In this document: positions 8,811 to 17,338 of the stretch, one piece after another
Layout: every line of letters begins with the position of its first letter
Numbering within the stretch: position 1 is the first letter of the stretch
DNA from: an uncultured Anaerolineae bacterium
Lineage (GTDB): Bacteria > Chloroflexota > Anaerolineae > Promineifilales > Promineifilaceae
Reading direction: 5' to 3'
NCBI GenBank assembly: GCA_905479495.1
Contig: CAJQMR010000005.1
Location: forward strand, 372,001 to 436,000
Length of the DNA: 64,000 bases
Translations under genes and position numbers: made by a program
Notes under the pieces: model-generated
The model's input: only the letters and a program-made list of their open reading frames with translations
Databases searched by the model: none
Told to the model about the DNA's origin: nothing

Positions 8811-11720
8811 ATGTCAGCTCTTACAACTCTGGCTCTAGTACTTGGTCCGGTTATAGGACGTGTTATTCTACGAAGTTGGCTCGACGATGGCGACATTGCT
8901 GAGGAGCTCACCACCAGTATCTCAAAAATCGTAGAAGCAAAAACTGGGGACATTATTGCGCAAAGACGAGCCAGTCGTGAATTTGAAGCTATAGGTGAGC
9001 GAATAGCAGAAACCTTGTTTCCCATATTCGAGGCTGATAATGTACATCTAACAAGAGAACGCAAAGACGCCGTTATTCAAGCCGTCACGGAAACGCTCAA
9101 CAAAGCAAATATAACTGCAGCCCTTTTAGCCACCCTCAATATCGACGCCTTAAAATTAAACAACTATCTGGTTTCCAACTTTGCTGTTGAGGGCAACCTC
9201 GATGAACCTGAATTAGACTTATATTATCGAGTAATCAAAGAATGCTGTAATTACATCGTTGAGACGGCCGGAGGGTTGCCAAAATTTACGGAAAAAACCC
9301 TTGAAGCCATTTTGAAACGTGAAAATGAACTGCTTGAATATGTAATTAAATTGATCAAAGAAGTTAAAAAGATGCGGGAAACCAGTGAGAAATGGAATCA
9401 AACGGTTTCTGGCGCATACTTTGAAACAGAATATCTTCGAACGATAGTTCAAAAGCTGGACGAGTTGGAATTAATCGGTGTAGATGTTTCACGGTCCACA
9501 CGTAAACACCCCCTTAATGTTGCTTATGTAACTCTTTCAGTTGAACAGAGTAAAAAGAACAAAGACGAAGAAAACACACTTTTGTCTGTTGATGATGCTT
9601 TGGCAGAATCTCGCCACATATTGGTTCGTGGATTAGCCGGCTCTGGGAAAACAACGCTTCTCAAGTGGATCGCTGTTCAAGCTGCCTCACGTCGTTTTAA
9701 TGGCGTATTGTCTGATTGGAACAAGCTTGTTCCTTTCTTTATCCGATTACGCTACTTTGCAGATAGAAAATCTTTACCTGCTCCTGAGCAATTCCCTGAA
9801 CTAATGGCCTCAACAATTTCTGATCTAATGCCGAGAGGTTGGGTTCATGAGCAACTTCAAACAGGTCGTGCTATCGTTTTGATTGATGGAATTGACGAAA
9901 TTCCAATTGATCAAAGAGCTCAGGTGAAAAATTGGATACAGGAATTAATTTATTCGTTCCCTTTCGCAAGAATCATTGTTACGTCACGTCCATCGGCAGT
10001 TGAAGAGGGTTGGCTCTCAACAAATGATTTTGCCGATGCGCACTTACAGCCAATGAGCTTGCCTAATATATACAAGTTTATCGAACAGTGGCATCAATCT
10101 GTAGCGTCTGTGGAAATAAATGTTGAGGAACGTCTCAAATTAGATTCTCTAGCTAAGAATCTGAAATTTCTTTTAAAGAACGATAGTAGCTCTCTCCGTA
10201 GTTTAGCCCAAACGCCCTTGCTCTGCGCCATGATTTGTGCTTTACATAGGGAGAGACGGCGGCACCTTCCGTCTGATAGGGCTGAACTTTACGAAGCCTG
10301 TTCACGTATGCTCTTAGAACGACGTGATAAAGAGAGAGGTATAAAAATAGGCTCGTTTCCTCTTATGGAATATCGATTAAAAAAACACTTCATGCAAGGC
10401 CTAAGCTATTGGATGCTTCAAAATGGTTGGTCAGAAGTTAAATTATCTGACGTAGATCAGCATTTTAACACCCATCTATCACGTATGGGAAATCAACTAA
10501 AAGGGTTATCTGGCTTTATAATCAGACAGTATTTTATTGAGCGTAGCGGTATGTTGCGTTTGCTAAATTCGGAGCAAATCGTCTATGTCCATCGAACTTT
10601 TCAGGAATATTATGCAGCTCAGGAGGCCTTAGACTTTGGTAGTATTGGGGTTTTGATTCATAAGGTAAATGATTATCAATGGCGAGAAGTCATCCTTTTA
10701 GCGGCAAATCTTGCGAATCAAAAACAAGCTGATGAATTAATTGGGGGGATCCTTAAAGAGGCTAATAGATCCAGTTTCTTAGGTCTTGGAGCACTAGATG
10801 AAAGTAGCCGCCGCGAAGTGTTCATATTAGCAGCGATGTGTGCAAACGTTGCTATCTCGGTAAACCAGAACCATCTTGAAGAAATCCATCGAAATCTGCA
10901 AAATATTATTCCTCCACAAAGCTACGAGGAGGCAAGGGTTCTAGCCTCTGCAGCCCCTCTTGTAACACCCTTGCTTCAATGTAGAAAAAAATATAATGAG
11001 AAAGACTCTCTAAACTGCATCTATCTACTAAGTCTGGTTGCCACACCTCAAGCATTTGAGATTTTACAAACGTATACTACCAAGCCGTGTAGTCCTATGC
11101 TAATATCGCAACTTTTGTCAATCTGGGAAGCGTTTGAACCAATAGCCAGCAATAAGCAATATGTTGATCTGATTCTAAAAAAATCAGGAATCGAAAACGC
11201 TAAGGCCTTACAGGTAACCTATTTAGGTGCCCTTTCTCGTGCAAGCCGATATGTTAAACTTAGGAAACTAGAAAAGCTCATTGTAACAAGAGCAAGATCA
11301 AATCAGGATATAGAGATTTTAGGCACCCTTACAAACTTAACCGATCTGATTTTAAGGGGAAATTCACAAATAACTAGCTTAGACTCGCTGGGAAAATTAC
11401 AAAAACTGCAATATCTGTTTTTAAGTAACATGAGCTCTGTTCATGACATGGAACCCCTAGGTCGGCTGACTAGTTTAACTAAATTGAAAATTCGTGAAGG
11501 AAGCAAAATTGTTGATTTATCACCTCTAGCTAGATTAGAAAACTTGAAGGAAATTGATTTTGAGGGGGATGGGACAAGCCAGAAGAATTTGGGTTTCGTT
11601 GTAGAGAATGCACCTTCCCTGCAAACAATTACGATATCAGGGATAAAACGAAAAGTAAAAGATTTGATCAAGCGGCGTGAAGCGGGAATAGATGTTGATT
11701 CATGGTTTTCTGAATTTTAA
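8811..11720 (+). CDS. NACHT-domain NTPase with leucine-rich repeats (bacterial NLR-like defence protein)
   Basis: 969 residues. The N-terminal 200 residues are helical and start with a hydrophobic segment. A NACHT module follows: Walker [13 protein letters not shown] (about 273-284), Walker B IVLIDGIDEIP (about 355-365), the sensor IIVTSRPS (about 387-394), and the winged-helix signature YVHRTFQEYYAAQEAL near 590-610. Residues about 820-940 form leucine-rich repeats (LTNLTDLILRGN, LQKLQYLFLSN, LTSLTKLKIREG, LENLKEIDFEG). Bacterial NACHT proteins are known antiphage sensors in which repeats sense and the N-terminus acts as effector. No nuclease or other effector motif is visible at the N-terminus. 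Low GC and the absence of the iterated palindrome suggest horizontal transfer, and the neighbouring restriction system supports a defence role. Confidence 0.85.
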   Translation: MSALTTLALVLGPVIGRVILRSWLDDGDIAEELTTSISKIVEAKTGDIIAQRRASREFEAIGERIAETLFPIFEADNVHLTRERKDAVIQAVTETLNKANITAALLATLNIDALKLNNYLVSNFAVEGNLDEPELDLYYRVIKECCNYIVETAGGLPKFTEKTLEAILKRENELLEYVIKLIKEVKKMRETSEKWNQTVSGAYFETEYLRTIVQKLDELELIGVDVSRSTRKHPLNVAYVTLSVEQSKKNKDEENTLLSVDDALAESRHILVRGLAGSGKTTLLKWIAVQAASRRFNGVLSDWNKLVPFFIRLRYFADRKSLPAPEQFPELMASTISDLMPRGWVHEQLQTGRAIVLIDGIDEIPIDQRAQVKNWIQELIYSFPFARIIVTSRPSAVEEGWLSTNDFADAHLQPMSLPNIYKFIEQWHQSVASVEINVEERLKLDSLAKNLKFLLKNDSSSLRSLAQTPLLCAMICALHRERRRHLPSDRAELYEACSRMLLERRDKERGIKIGSFPLMEYRLKKHFMQGLSYWMLQNGWSEVKLSDVDQHFNTHLSRMGNQLKGLSGFIIRQYFIERSGMLRLLNSEQIVYVHRTFQEYYAAQEALDFGSIGVLIHKVNDYQWREVILLAANLANQKQADELIGGILKEANRSSFLGLGALDESSRREVFILAAMCANVAISVNQNHLEEIHRNLQNIIPPQSYEEARVLASAAPLVTPLLQCRKKYNEKDSLNCIYLLSLVATPQAFEILQTYTTKPCSPMLISQLLSIWEAFEPIASNKQYVDLILKKSGIENAKALQVTYLGALSRASRYVKLRKLEKLIVTRARSNQDIEILGTLTNLTDLILRGNSQITSLDSLGKLQKLQYLFLSNMSSVHDMEPLGRLTSLTKLKIREGSKIVDLSPLARLENLKEIDFEGDGTSQKNLGFVVENAPSLQTITISGIKRKVKDLIKRREAGIDVDSWFSEF

Positions 11721-12108
11721 TTTCCCCAGCTACGGCGTGATCTTCCTAGCCCGCTGTGGTCGGCGTCTCGACGCGCCACGCTGCCAACCCAAAACGGCCG
11801 TTCCCCACCCAAACAAATCCACGTCCCATCACCCCTTGCTCCGGCTTGGTCTTCCCCAAAAACCTTCCCCTGCTACGGCCGTTTCCCCCCGCACCTGCCA
11901 TCCTTCACCTTTGCCAGACGTCCGTTCCCCAACCCAGACAACAAACCCTCTGGCCCTTCCCCAAGTCCATCACCTGGCACCAACAAACCCAGTTCCGCAG
12001 CCGCTAAGACATCAAAAGCCACCAGCTTGTGCTGAGCGCCACCGAAGCAGCACACAGCACGTTTAGAGAGCCTCTCTTTTTTCTCTGTGTCCTCTGTGGC
12101 CCACTTCC
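11721..12108. other. C-rich gene-free stretch
   Basis: From about 11780 to 12010 the plus strand is strongly C-rich and G-poor and contains two ACGGCCGT palindromes. Open frames exist only because stop codons are rare in such DNA; their translations are Pro/Thr-rich and look non-coding. It could be a decayed gene, but no family could be recognised. The last 40 bases hold a TTTTTTCTCTGTGTCCTCTGTGGC fragment-type repeat related to those at 25731 and 42940. Confidence 0.4.
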
Positions 12109-12915
12109 CTACGTCATATCCAGGCCAATGTCAAAATTGGCCATGTAGCCATCGCTGTCTTCCGTGACGGTAAGCGTGAGCTGCCCGCCGCCTTGCTGGA
12201 AGATGCCGTCCTGGCTGTTGCGCACGGTGCGCGGCCCGGTGCTGGCGTACGGTTCCTGAGTGTACACCTGGTCGGTGTACGCGTCGTCAAAAAAGAGCTG
12301 CGAGGTGAATTCGTAGCCCGCCGCATCCAGCGCGGTGCGGATTTTGAAGTGGATGTGCACGGTACGGCCGTTGTACCAGCCGGGGTAAATGGTGAGGAAT
12401 TGGACACGGCCGTTTTCGTCCGTTTCCTGGTAGCCGCGCAGGAACTTTTGGCCAATCGTGTTAAAGCTGCGGTCGATGACATCCGAGTAAACACCCTGAG
12501 CATCACAATGCCACACATCGACAATCGCGCCGGGCAGGGCGGTGCAGCCAGCGGCCGTAATTTGCGACACGTTAAAGGCCAGCCGCAGCGGTGCCCCCTC
12601 GCGCACCGAGCCATCCGTCGGGTCGCTGCGAATGTCGCTGCGGTTGAGCCGTTCGTCAACAAAATACGGCCCTGCGGTGAGGGCCGGGCGCGCCACGCAG
12701 GTGGGGACACCGTTGGTGGCCTGTGCCAGCGTGGTGGTAGGGTCGGGGATGGTGGTGGTTGGGGGAACGGCCGTTGCCGCCGCCTGGGTGACCGTTTCTT
12801 CGGCCATATCTTCCGGGCCACAGCCCACCAGCGCCGCAAAACCGACAGCGCTCAACAGTTTAATCGCCTCGCGGCGGGTCAGCACCCGGCCAACCAGGGC
12901 ATCATCATTTTCCAT
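12109..12915 (-). CDS. Secreted intradiol ring-cleavage dioxygenase-like lipoprotein
   Basis: The ATG at 12915 with GGAGG upstream gives 268 residues; the frame is open further but only through repeats. The N-terminus has LTRREAIKLLSAVGFAALVGCG: a twin-arginine pair, a hydrophobic stretch and a lipobox cysteine, so it is probably Tat-exported and lipid-anchored. A Thr/Pro linker follows. The catalytic-type domain has LPGAIVDVWHCDAQGVYSD, FLRGYQ and YPGWYNGRTVHIHFKI; the Tyr and the His-x-His correspond to iron ligands of intradiol dioxygenases such as protocatechuate 3,4-dioxygenase. Secreted relatives are known, but their substrates are often unclear. No aromatic-degradation genes are near, so the physiological substrate is open. 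Confidence 0.8.
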   Translation of the reverse strand: MENDDALVGRVLTRREAIKLLSAVGFAALVGCGPEDMAEETVTQAAATAVPPTTTIPDPTTTLAQATNGVPTCVARPALTAGPYFVDERLNRSDIRSDPTDGSVREGAPLRLAFNVSQITAAGCTALPGAIVDVWHCDAQGVYSDVIDRSFNTIGQKFLRGYQETDENGRVQFLTIYPGWYNGRTVHIHFKIRTALDAAGYEFTSQLFFDDAYTDQVYTQEPYASTGPRTVRNSQDGIFQQGGGQLTLTVTEDSDGYMANFDIGLDMT

Positions 12916-12933
12916 CGGGTTTACCTCCATGTT

Positions 12934-12997
12934 AGACCTGACAGGTCCCCCAAACGATTTGCGTAACCAAGGCAGTTGGGGGGCACCTGTCAGGTCT
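12934..12997. repeat. AGACCTGACAGGT inverted repeat
   Basis: AGACCTGACAGGT at the left and ACCTGTCAGGTCT at the right are exact mirror images around a 38-base spacer that also has CCCCCAA/TTGGGGG. It lies just upstream of the ribosome site of the dioxygenase-like gene and is probably another dispersed intergenic repeat. Confidence 0.7.
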
Positions 12998-13086
12998 GCA
13001 TCCAAGAGAATCAAGTCGCCCCGATGATATCGTAACCCCATTAAGAGAATGTGAAGAGACCGTTTGCTTTTGGGCAGAAAAAAGTT

Positions 13087-13168
13087 GACGCAAAGGCGCA
13101 AAGAGGCAAAGGATAAAAAGAGAGCAAAAAATTCTTTGCCCCTTCTTTTTCTTTGCGTTCTTTGCGTC
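13087..13168. repeat. GACGCAAAG palindromic repeat
   Basis: GACGCAAAGGCGCAAAGAGG on the left mirrors CTTTGCGTTCTTTGCGTC on the right around an AT-rich centre. It lies in the gap between two co-directional minus-strand genes and has no reading frame. Confidence 0.65.
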
Positions 13169-13192
13169 AAAAAACAGGGGATAAAGAAACCA

Positions 13193-14239
13193 TCAACCCT
13201 CAAACGAACGCACAAACTGCACCAGGGTGTCCAGCATGTGGTCAAACACGGCCAGCCGGGCGACTTCATAGCCGTGGCTGTTGGCCCGCACCTGGCCCAT
13301 ACAGGCAATGCGCTGCGCCCCACCGGCGTAATAGACCAGGCTGGCGTCACTGGCTGCACTGTCATACACAACGGGTTGGAGTTCTGTGCCGGCATCCAGC
13401 GCCGCCTGGCACAGCGCTTGCAGCAATGGCTGATCGTAATGCCCCAGCCGGTCCTTGCTCCAGATGGCGGGACGGCCGTCTAATTCTAAGGGCGTCCCTG
13501 GCGGAATCGGTGCCCCATCGATGCTGATAAATATCTCCGGCTGCTCGCGCAGGGCCAACGATTTGGCCCCATGCCCGCCCACCTCCTCACTCACGGTAAA
13601 GGCGATGAGGGTGGGATGATACGGCCGTATCCCTTCCTGCTTCATTCGTTCCAGCAAGCGCAGCAAAGCCACCACGCCCATGCGATCGTCAAACGTCCAG
13701 GCTGCCACCAGCGGGTCAGCTGGATCACCAAACAGCACCGGGCCGCGCCGCTCGCGGGTGGGCACGCCAGTTGAGCCAGGTCGCACGCCCGCCGCCTTTA
13801 GCTGTTCGGGCGACAGGCCGGTCAGCACGCGCACATCAGCCCAGGTGATGGCCTGGTTGGCGGCGTTGGCCGTGTGCGTCGATCCCATCGACAGCACGCC
13901 GACGATGCTTTCCTGATCGCCCAAAATCTCGACGGGCCCTTCGCCCAGCTTCCAGGGCAGCAGTCCGCCGCTTCGGTTCACTTGCAAGCTGCCGTCGGCG
14001 TTGATTTGGGTGACGACCAGGCCGATTTCATCCATGTGGGCGGCCAACATGATGAGGGGGGCTTGCGGGGAACGGCCGTCTAGCCGCACCAGCACATTGC
14101 CCATGCCATCCTGTTCGTGGGCAATGTCTAAATCGGTCAGTTTCTGGCGCACGATGGTCGCCAGCGCTGCTTCTCGTCCGCTGGGAGAAGCCACCAGTAA
14201 CTCAGAAAAAAGTTGGAGTGTTTGATTGTGGTTTGTCAT
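13193..14239 (-). CDS. M42 family metallo-aminopeptidase
   Basis: 348 residues from the ATG at 14239. Members are cytosolic, tetrahedral di-zinc or di-cobalt aminopeptidases that trim short peptides. The metal-binding and catalytic segments are visible in order: LAAHMDEIG (His and the following Asp), TFDDRMGV (bridging Asp), TVSEEVGGHGA (catalytic Glu and ligand Glu), SIDGAP (Asp ligand) and HGYEVA near the C-terminus (His ligand). The length is normal. It is a single gene with repeats on its 3' side and a divergent deacetylase gene on its 5' side, starting 155 bases away. It resembles proteins annotated as glutamyl or deblocking aminopeptidase, but exact specificity is unknown. Confidence 0.88.
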   Translation of the reverse strand: MTNHNQTLQLFSELLVASPSGREAALATIVRQKLTDLDIAHEQDGMGNVLVRLDGRSPQAPLIMLAAHMDEIGLVVTQINADGSLQVNRSGGLLPWKLGEGPVEILGDQESIVGVLSMGSTHTANAANQAITWADVRVLTGLSPEQLKAAGVRPGSTGVPTRERRGPVLFGDPADPLVAAWTFDDRMGVVALLRLLERMKQEGIRPYHPTLIAFTVSEEVGGHGAKSLALREQPEIFISIDGAPIPPGTPLELDGRPAIWSKDRLGHYDQPLLQALCQAALDAGTELQPVVYDSAASDASLVYYAGGAQRIACMGQVRANSHGYEVARLAVFDHMLDTLVQFVRSFEG

Positions 14240-14393
14240 GGTCTGAATTGTAGCAGGTCTTGTTCCCCTGTCTCTTCTTGCCCAGGCAGGCGATAGTATA
14301 AAACGGCCGTCCCGTAATCGCTGCAATCCGCTATAATATCTGGCATGAACCGCTCGCCCGCAATGCTCAGCGCAAGTCCGTGACAAGGAGAAG

Positions 14394-15584
14394 ATGATGA
14401 AGAGGAAAAGTGGAAGTGGTGAGGAACGGCCGTCTCCCCGCCTGCTCGGTGTCTTTGCCCACCCGGATGACGAAACTTTCTGTATTGGGGGCACCCTGGC
14501 CCGCTACATCGCGGAGGGTGCCGAAGCGATGGTCGTCAGCTTTACGCGTGGCGAAGCGGGCCAGATTCGTGACGCCCACGCCGCCACCCGGCGCACGCTG
14601 GGAAAAGTGCGTGCCCAGGAGCTGCATAACGCCTGCGCCGCTTTGGGTGTGCAGCACGTCCACTGCTACGATTATGGCGATGGCAAGCTGCAAGACACCC
14701 CCCAGGCAGCGCTCATTGAGCCCATCGTTAAAATCATTCGGGAATTTCAGCCAGATGTTGTCTTCACCTTTGATGAGTCCGGCGCGTACGGCCACCCAGA
14801 TCATATCGCCATTAGCCACGCCACCACCAAAGCGTGCCAACTGGCGGGGCAACGCCAGCAGTTCCCAGAACAGCTCACAAACGGACTGAGCGCGTTCCAA
14901 CCCCCGCGTTTGTTTCATACCTGTTTCCCTCAAAGCGGCCTGCTGCTGCTGGACCTCATTGTGCAGTGGCTGCAAAGTCTGGACGTGCGTTTTCGCGGCA
15001 GCGAAGATTTTATGCATGGTCTGATGCTGTTTGCTGATGAATCCACCATGCTAGGCTATGCCAGCGATCATATCAAAGTAGAGTGGTATCCCGCTGATTT
15101 TTACATGATCGAGCAGGGTGAACCGGCCACGGCCCTCTATTTGCTGCTGTCTGGCAGCGTCAACGTCTTGCGTGAAGATGACGATGGCAATCTGATGCTG
15201 CTGGCAACTTTAGGACCGGGCACCTTTATCGGCGATACCGGGATTGCCTATGGCCAGCCGCGCAACGCCCATGTGGTGGCGGTGCGCCACGCAACCTGCC
15301 TTGTGTTCTCCCCTGGCAAGCCGACTAACTTTGCGGGGCGGGGCGAGGAAGCCCAGTTTGCCGCTGAGGAGATAAATGCTTACGGGGAGCAGCAAGCGGC
15401 CACGATGTGCATCGACGTTTCGGACTTTATTGAGCAGAAGATGTTGGCTCTGACCAAGCATCGCACGCAGTATCCCGTTGAGCCAGATATGTTCCCCCAC
15501 ACCTTCTTAAAAGCCTTAATGGGCCGCGAATATTTTGTGCAAATCGATCAACCGCGTGGCCTGGAAACAACCTTGTTTCCCTGA
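14394..15584 (+). CDS. PIG-L (LmbE-like) deacetylase with inserted cyclic-nucleotide-binding domain
   Basis: 396 residues, against about 230-270 for a usual PIG-L deacetylase. The N-terminal zinc motif AHPDDE lies near residues 22-27 and the second motif GHPDH near residues 132-136. After a PIG-L-like segment comes a cNMP-binding jelly-roll fold (about 215-312) with FYMIEQGEPATALYLLLSGSV, LGPGTFIGDTG and QPRNAHVVA. Then the usual C-terminal PIG-L end returns: KMLALTKHRTQY...LMGREYF. The regulatory domain therefore sits inside the catalytic domain. PIG-L enzymes remove N-acetyl groups from sugars such as GlcNAc-inositol. AAGGAG stands just before the ATGATG start. The cNMP part lacks an obvious full phosphate-binding Arg motif, so ligand binding is uncertain. 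Confidence 0.82.
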   Translation: MMKRKSGSGEERPSPRLLGVFAHPDDETFCIGGTLARYIAEGAEAMVVSFTRGEAGQIRDAHAATRRTLGKVRAQELHNACAALGVQHVHCYDYGDGKLQDTPQAALIEPIVKIIREFQPDVVFTFDESGAYGHPDHIAISHATTKACQLAGQRQQFPEQLTNGLSAFQPPRLFHTCFPQSGLLLLDLIVQWLQSLDVRFRGSEDFMHGLMLFADESTMLGYASDHIKVEWYPADFYMIEQGEPATALYLLLSGSVNVLREDDDGNLMLLATLGPGTFIGDTGIAYGQPRNAHVVAVRHATCLVFSPGKPTNFAGRGEEAQFAAEEINAYGEQQAATMCIDVSDFIEQKMLALTKHRTQYPVEPDMFPHTFLKALMGREYFVQIDQPRGLETTLFP

Positions 15585-15632
15585 TACCAATGACTGTACT
15601 GGTCTTTTTGTAAACCGTTAGAAAAAACGGCC

Positions 15633-15658
15633 GTCATTCCTGCGAAGGCGGGTATGAC
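15633..15658. repeat. Short GTCATTCC...GGTATGAC repeat
   Basis: A small palindromic piece, GTCATTCCTGCGAAGGCGGG followed by TATGAC, directly abuts an ACGGCCGT site. It matches half of the longer repeat at 62599-62665 and lies 40 bases before the next start codon. Confidence 0.5.
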
Positions 15659-15697
15659 ACCGGAATTGTTACAATCTCTTTTAACCAAGGAGTCATC

Positions 15698-17221
15698 ATG
15701 TCAACAAAACCATTGACAACCCAACAAGCGATCCCTGAATATACGGCCGAACAGCAGGCCACTCTTTACGCGCAATTTTTACAGGCGTATCCAACGTACC
15801 AGACAACGGAACTGCTGGATGAATGGCGGCAAACGGAATACGGCCGTCTCGACGCCACCAAGCAAATCTACCTCGACTACACGGGCGGCGGTCTCTATGC
15901 CGAAAGCCAGCTGGAGGCCCACATGGCCATCCTGAGAACGCAGGTCCTGGGCAATCCTCATTCCGCCAACCCGACCTCCATGGCCATGACAGATCTGGTT
16001 GAAGGGACCCGGGCCTTCATCCTGCGCTACTTTAATGCTTCCCCAGACGAGTACATCGTTGTCTTTACCCAGAATGCCAGTGGGGCTTTAAAACTGGTCG
16101 GGGAATCGTATCCCTTCGAGGAAGGCAGCCAATACCTGCTGACCTACGACAATCACAACTCTGTCAACGGCATCCGGGAATTTGCCCGCGACAAGGGGGC
16201 AACGTTTACCTACATCCCCCTCACCACGCCAGAGCTGCGCATTGATCAGGGTACGCTGACCAATTTGCTGGCGGCCGCCAACCCGGCCAAGCCGAATCTG
16301 TTCGCCTTCCCGGCCCAATCCAATTTCTCAGGTGTCAAACACCCGTTAAGTCTCATCTCGTTGGCTCAAGAAAAAGGGTGGGACGTCTGTTTAGACGCGG
16401 CTGCTTTTGTGCCGACCAATCAACTTGATCTCAGCCAGGTGAAACCGGAATTTGTGGCGATGTCGTTTTACAAAATGTTTGGCTATCCCACTGGATTGGG
16501 TGCGTTGTTTATTCGCAAATCGGTGCTGGGCAAGCTGCACCGCCCCTGGTTTGCCGGGGGCACGGTGAACTTTGTCAGTGCGCAGGCCAAAGCCCATATT
16601 CTCTCTAAAAATGAAGCTGCCTTTGAAGATGGTACGGTCAATTATCTTAACATTCCCGCCATCAAAACGGGGCTGGAGCATTTGCAAAGGGTGGGGATGG
16701 ACGTGATTGGCGAACGGGTGCGCTGCCTGACGGGCTGGTTGATTGATCAACTGATGCAGCTCAAGCATGAAAACGGCCGTCCCATGATCCGCATCTACGG
16801 CCCCAGCAACACCCACATGCGCGGCGGCACTGTCACCCTGAACTTTTATGATCCCGATGGGCATCTGCTTGACTACCGCCGCATCGAAGAATTAGCCAAC
16901 GGGCAGGGCATCTCTCTGCGCACCGGCTGCTTCTGCAACCCCGGCGCAGGTGAAGTCGCTGAAGGGCTCACCCGTGAAGACATGCTGGCCGGTCTGGCCG
17001 AATCTGAAGATATGACGCTGCCGCGCTTTATGCAGCTCATCCAGCATCGCGGCAACAAAAGCGCCGGGGCCATTCGCATCTCAGTTGGCCTGGCCACCAA
17101 TTTTGCCGACGTTTACCGTTTTATGCAGTTTGCCGCCAGCTTCCGCAACAAAACCAACCTCAACATCGGCCAGGTCACCTTCGACATTGAATCTTGCCGG
17201 GTCATCCGCGATGGTAGCTGA
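15698..17221 (+). CDS. Class V aminotransferase, molybdenum-cofactor-sulfurase-like
   Basis: 507 residues with AAGGAG before the ATG. The PLP-binding lysine lies in MSFYKMFGYPTGLGALF, a segment typical of the N-terminal domain of Moco sulfurases. The cysteine that would carry the persulfide is in LRTGCFCNPGAGE. The PLP phosphate-binding part (FTQNASGALKLVGE) and the DAAAFVPT segment are also present. Known relatives move sulfur from L-cysteine to a substrate; eukaryotic Moco sulfurases use it to activate xanthine dehydrogenase. The C-terminal MOSC domain of those enzymes is absent here, and no molybdoenzyme gene is near. The sulfur acceptor is therefore unknown. It appears to be a single-gene unit. 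Confidence 0.82.
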   Translation: MSTKPLTTQQAIPEYTAEQQATLYAQFLQAYPTYQTTELLDEWRQTEYGRLDATKQIYLDYTGGGLYAESQLEAHMAILRTQVLGNPHSANPTSMAMTDLVEGTRAFILRYFNASPDEYIVVFTQNASGALKLVGESYPFEEGSQYLLTYDNHNSVNGIREFARDKGATFTYIPLTTPELRIDQGTLTNLLAAANPAKPNLFAFPAQSNFSGVKHPLSLISLAQEKGWDVCLDAAAFVPTNQLDLSQVKPEFVAMSFYKMFGYPTGLGALFIRKSVLGKLHRPWFAGGTVNFVSAQAKAHILSKNEAAFEDGTVNYLNIPAIKTGLEHLQRVGMDVIGERVRCLTGWLIDQLMQLKHENGRPMIRIYGPSNTHMRGGTVTLNFYDPDGHLLDYRRIEELANGQGISLRTGCFCNPGAGEVAEGLTREDMLAGLAESEDMTLPRFMQLIQHRGNKSAGAIRISVGLATNFADVYRFMQFAASFRNKTNLNIGQVTFDIESCRVIRDGS

Positions 17222-17255
17222 TCGGTAAGCAGTAATCAGTTGGCCAGTAATCGGT

Positions 17256-17292
17256 AAAAAAAAGAGGCGACTGCTTATTTAGCAGCCGCCTC
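17256..17292 (-). terminator. Rho-independent terminator of the S8 protease gene
   Basis: On the minus strand GAGGCGGCTGC and GCAGTCGCCTC pair (one weak pair) around a 7-base loop and are followed by eight T. It lies 47 bases past the S8 stop codon. On the plus strand it could also serve the aminotransferase gene, although the T-run is missing there. Confidence 0.85.
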
Positions 17293-17338
17293 GCTTGTTC
17301 TGATTTGGTAAGGGCGGTTCGCGAACCGTCCCTACAGC

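Noticed and set aside
11692..12066. Open frame after the NACHT gene encoding a Pro/His-rich protein
   Set aside because: It overlaps the end of the NACHT gene and owes its length to C-rich DNA with few stops; the composition is not protein-like.
12916..13395. N-terminal extension of the dioxygenase-like protein
   Set aside because: The open frame runs through palindromic repeats, while a good ribosome site and a twin-arginine lipoprotein signal start at 12915.
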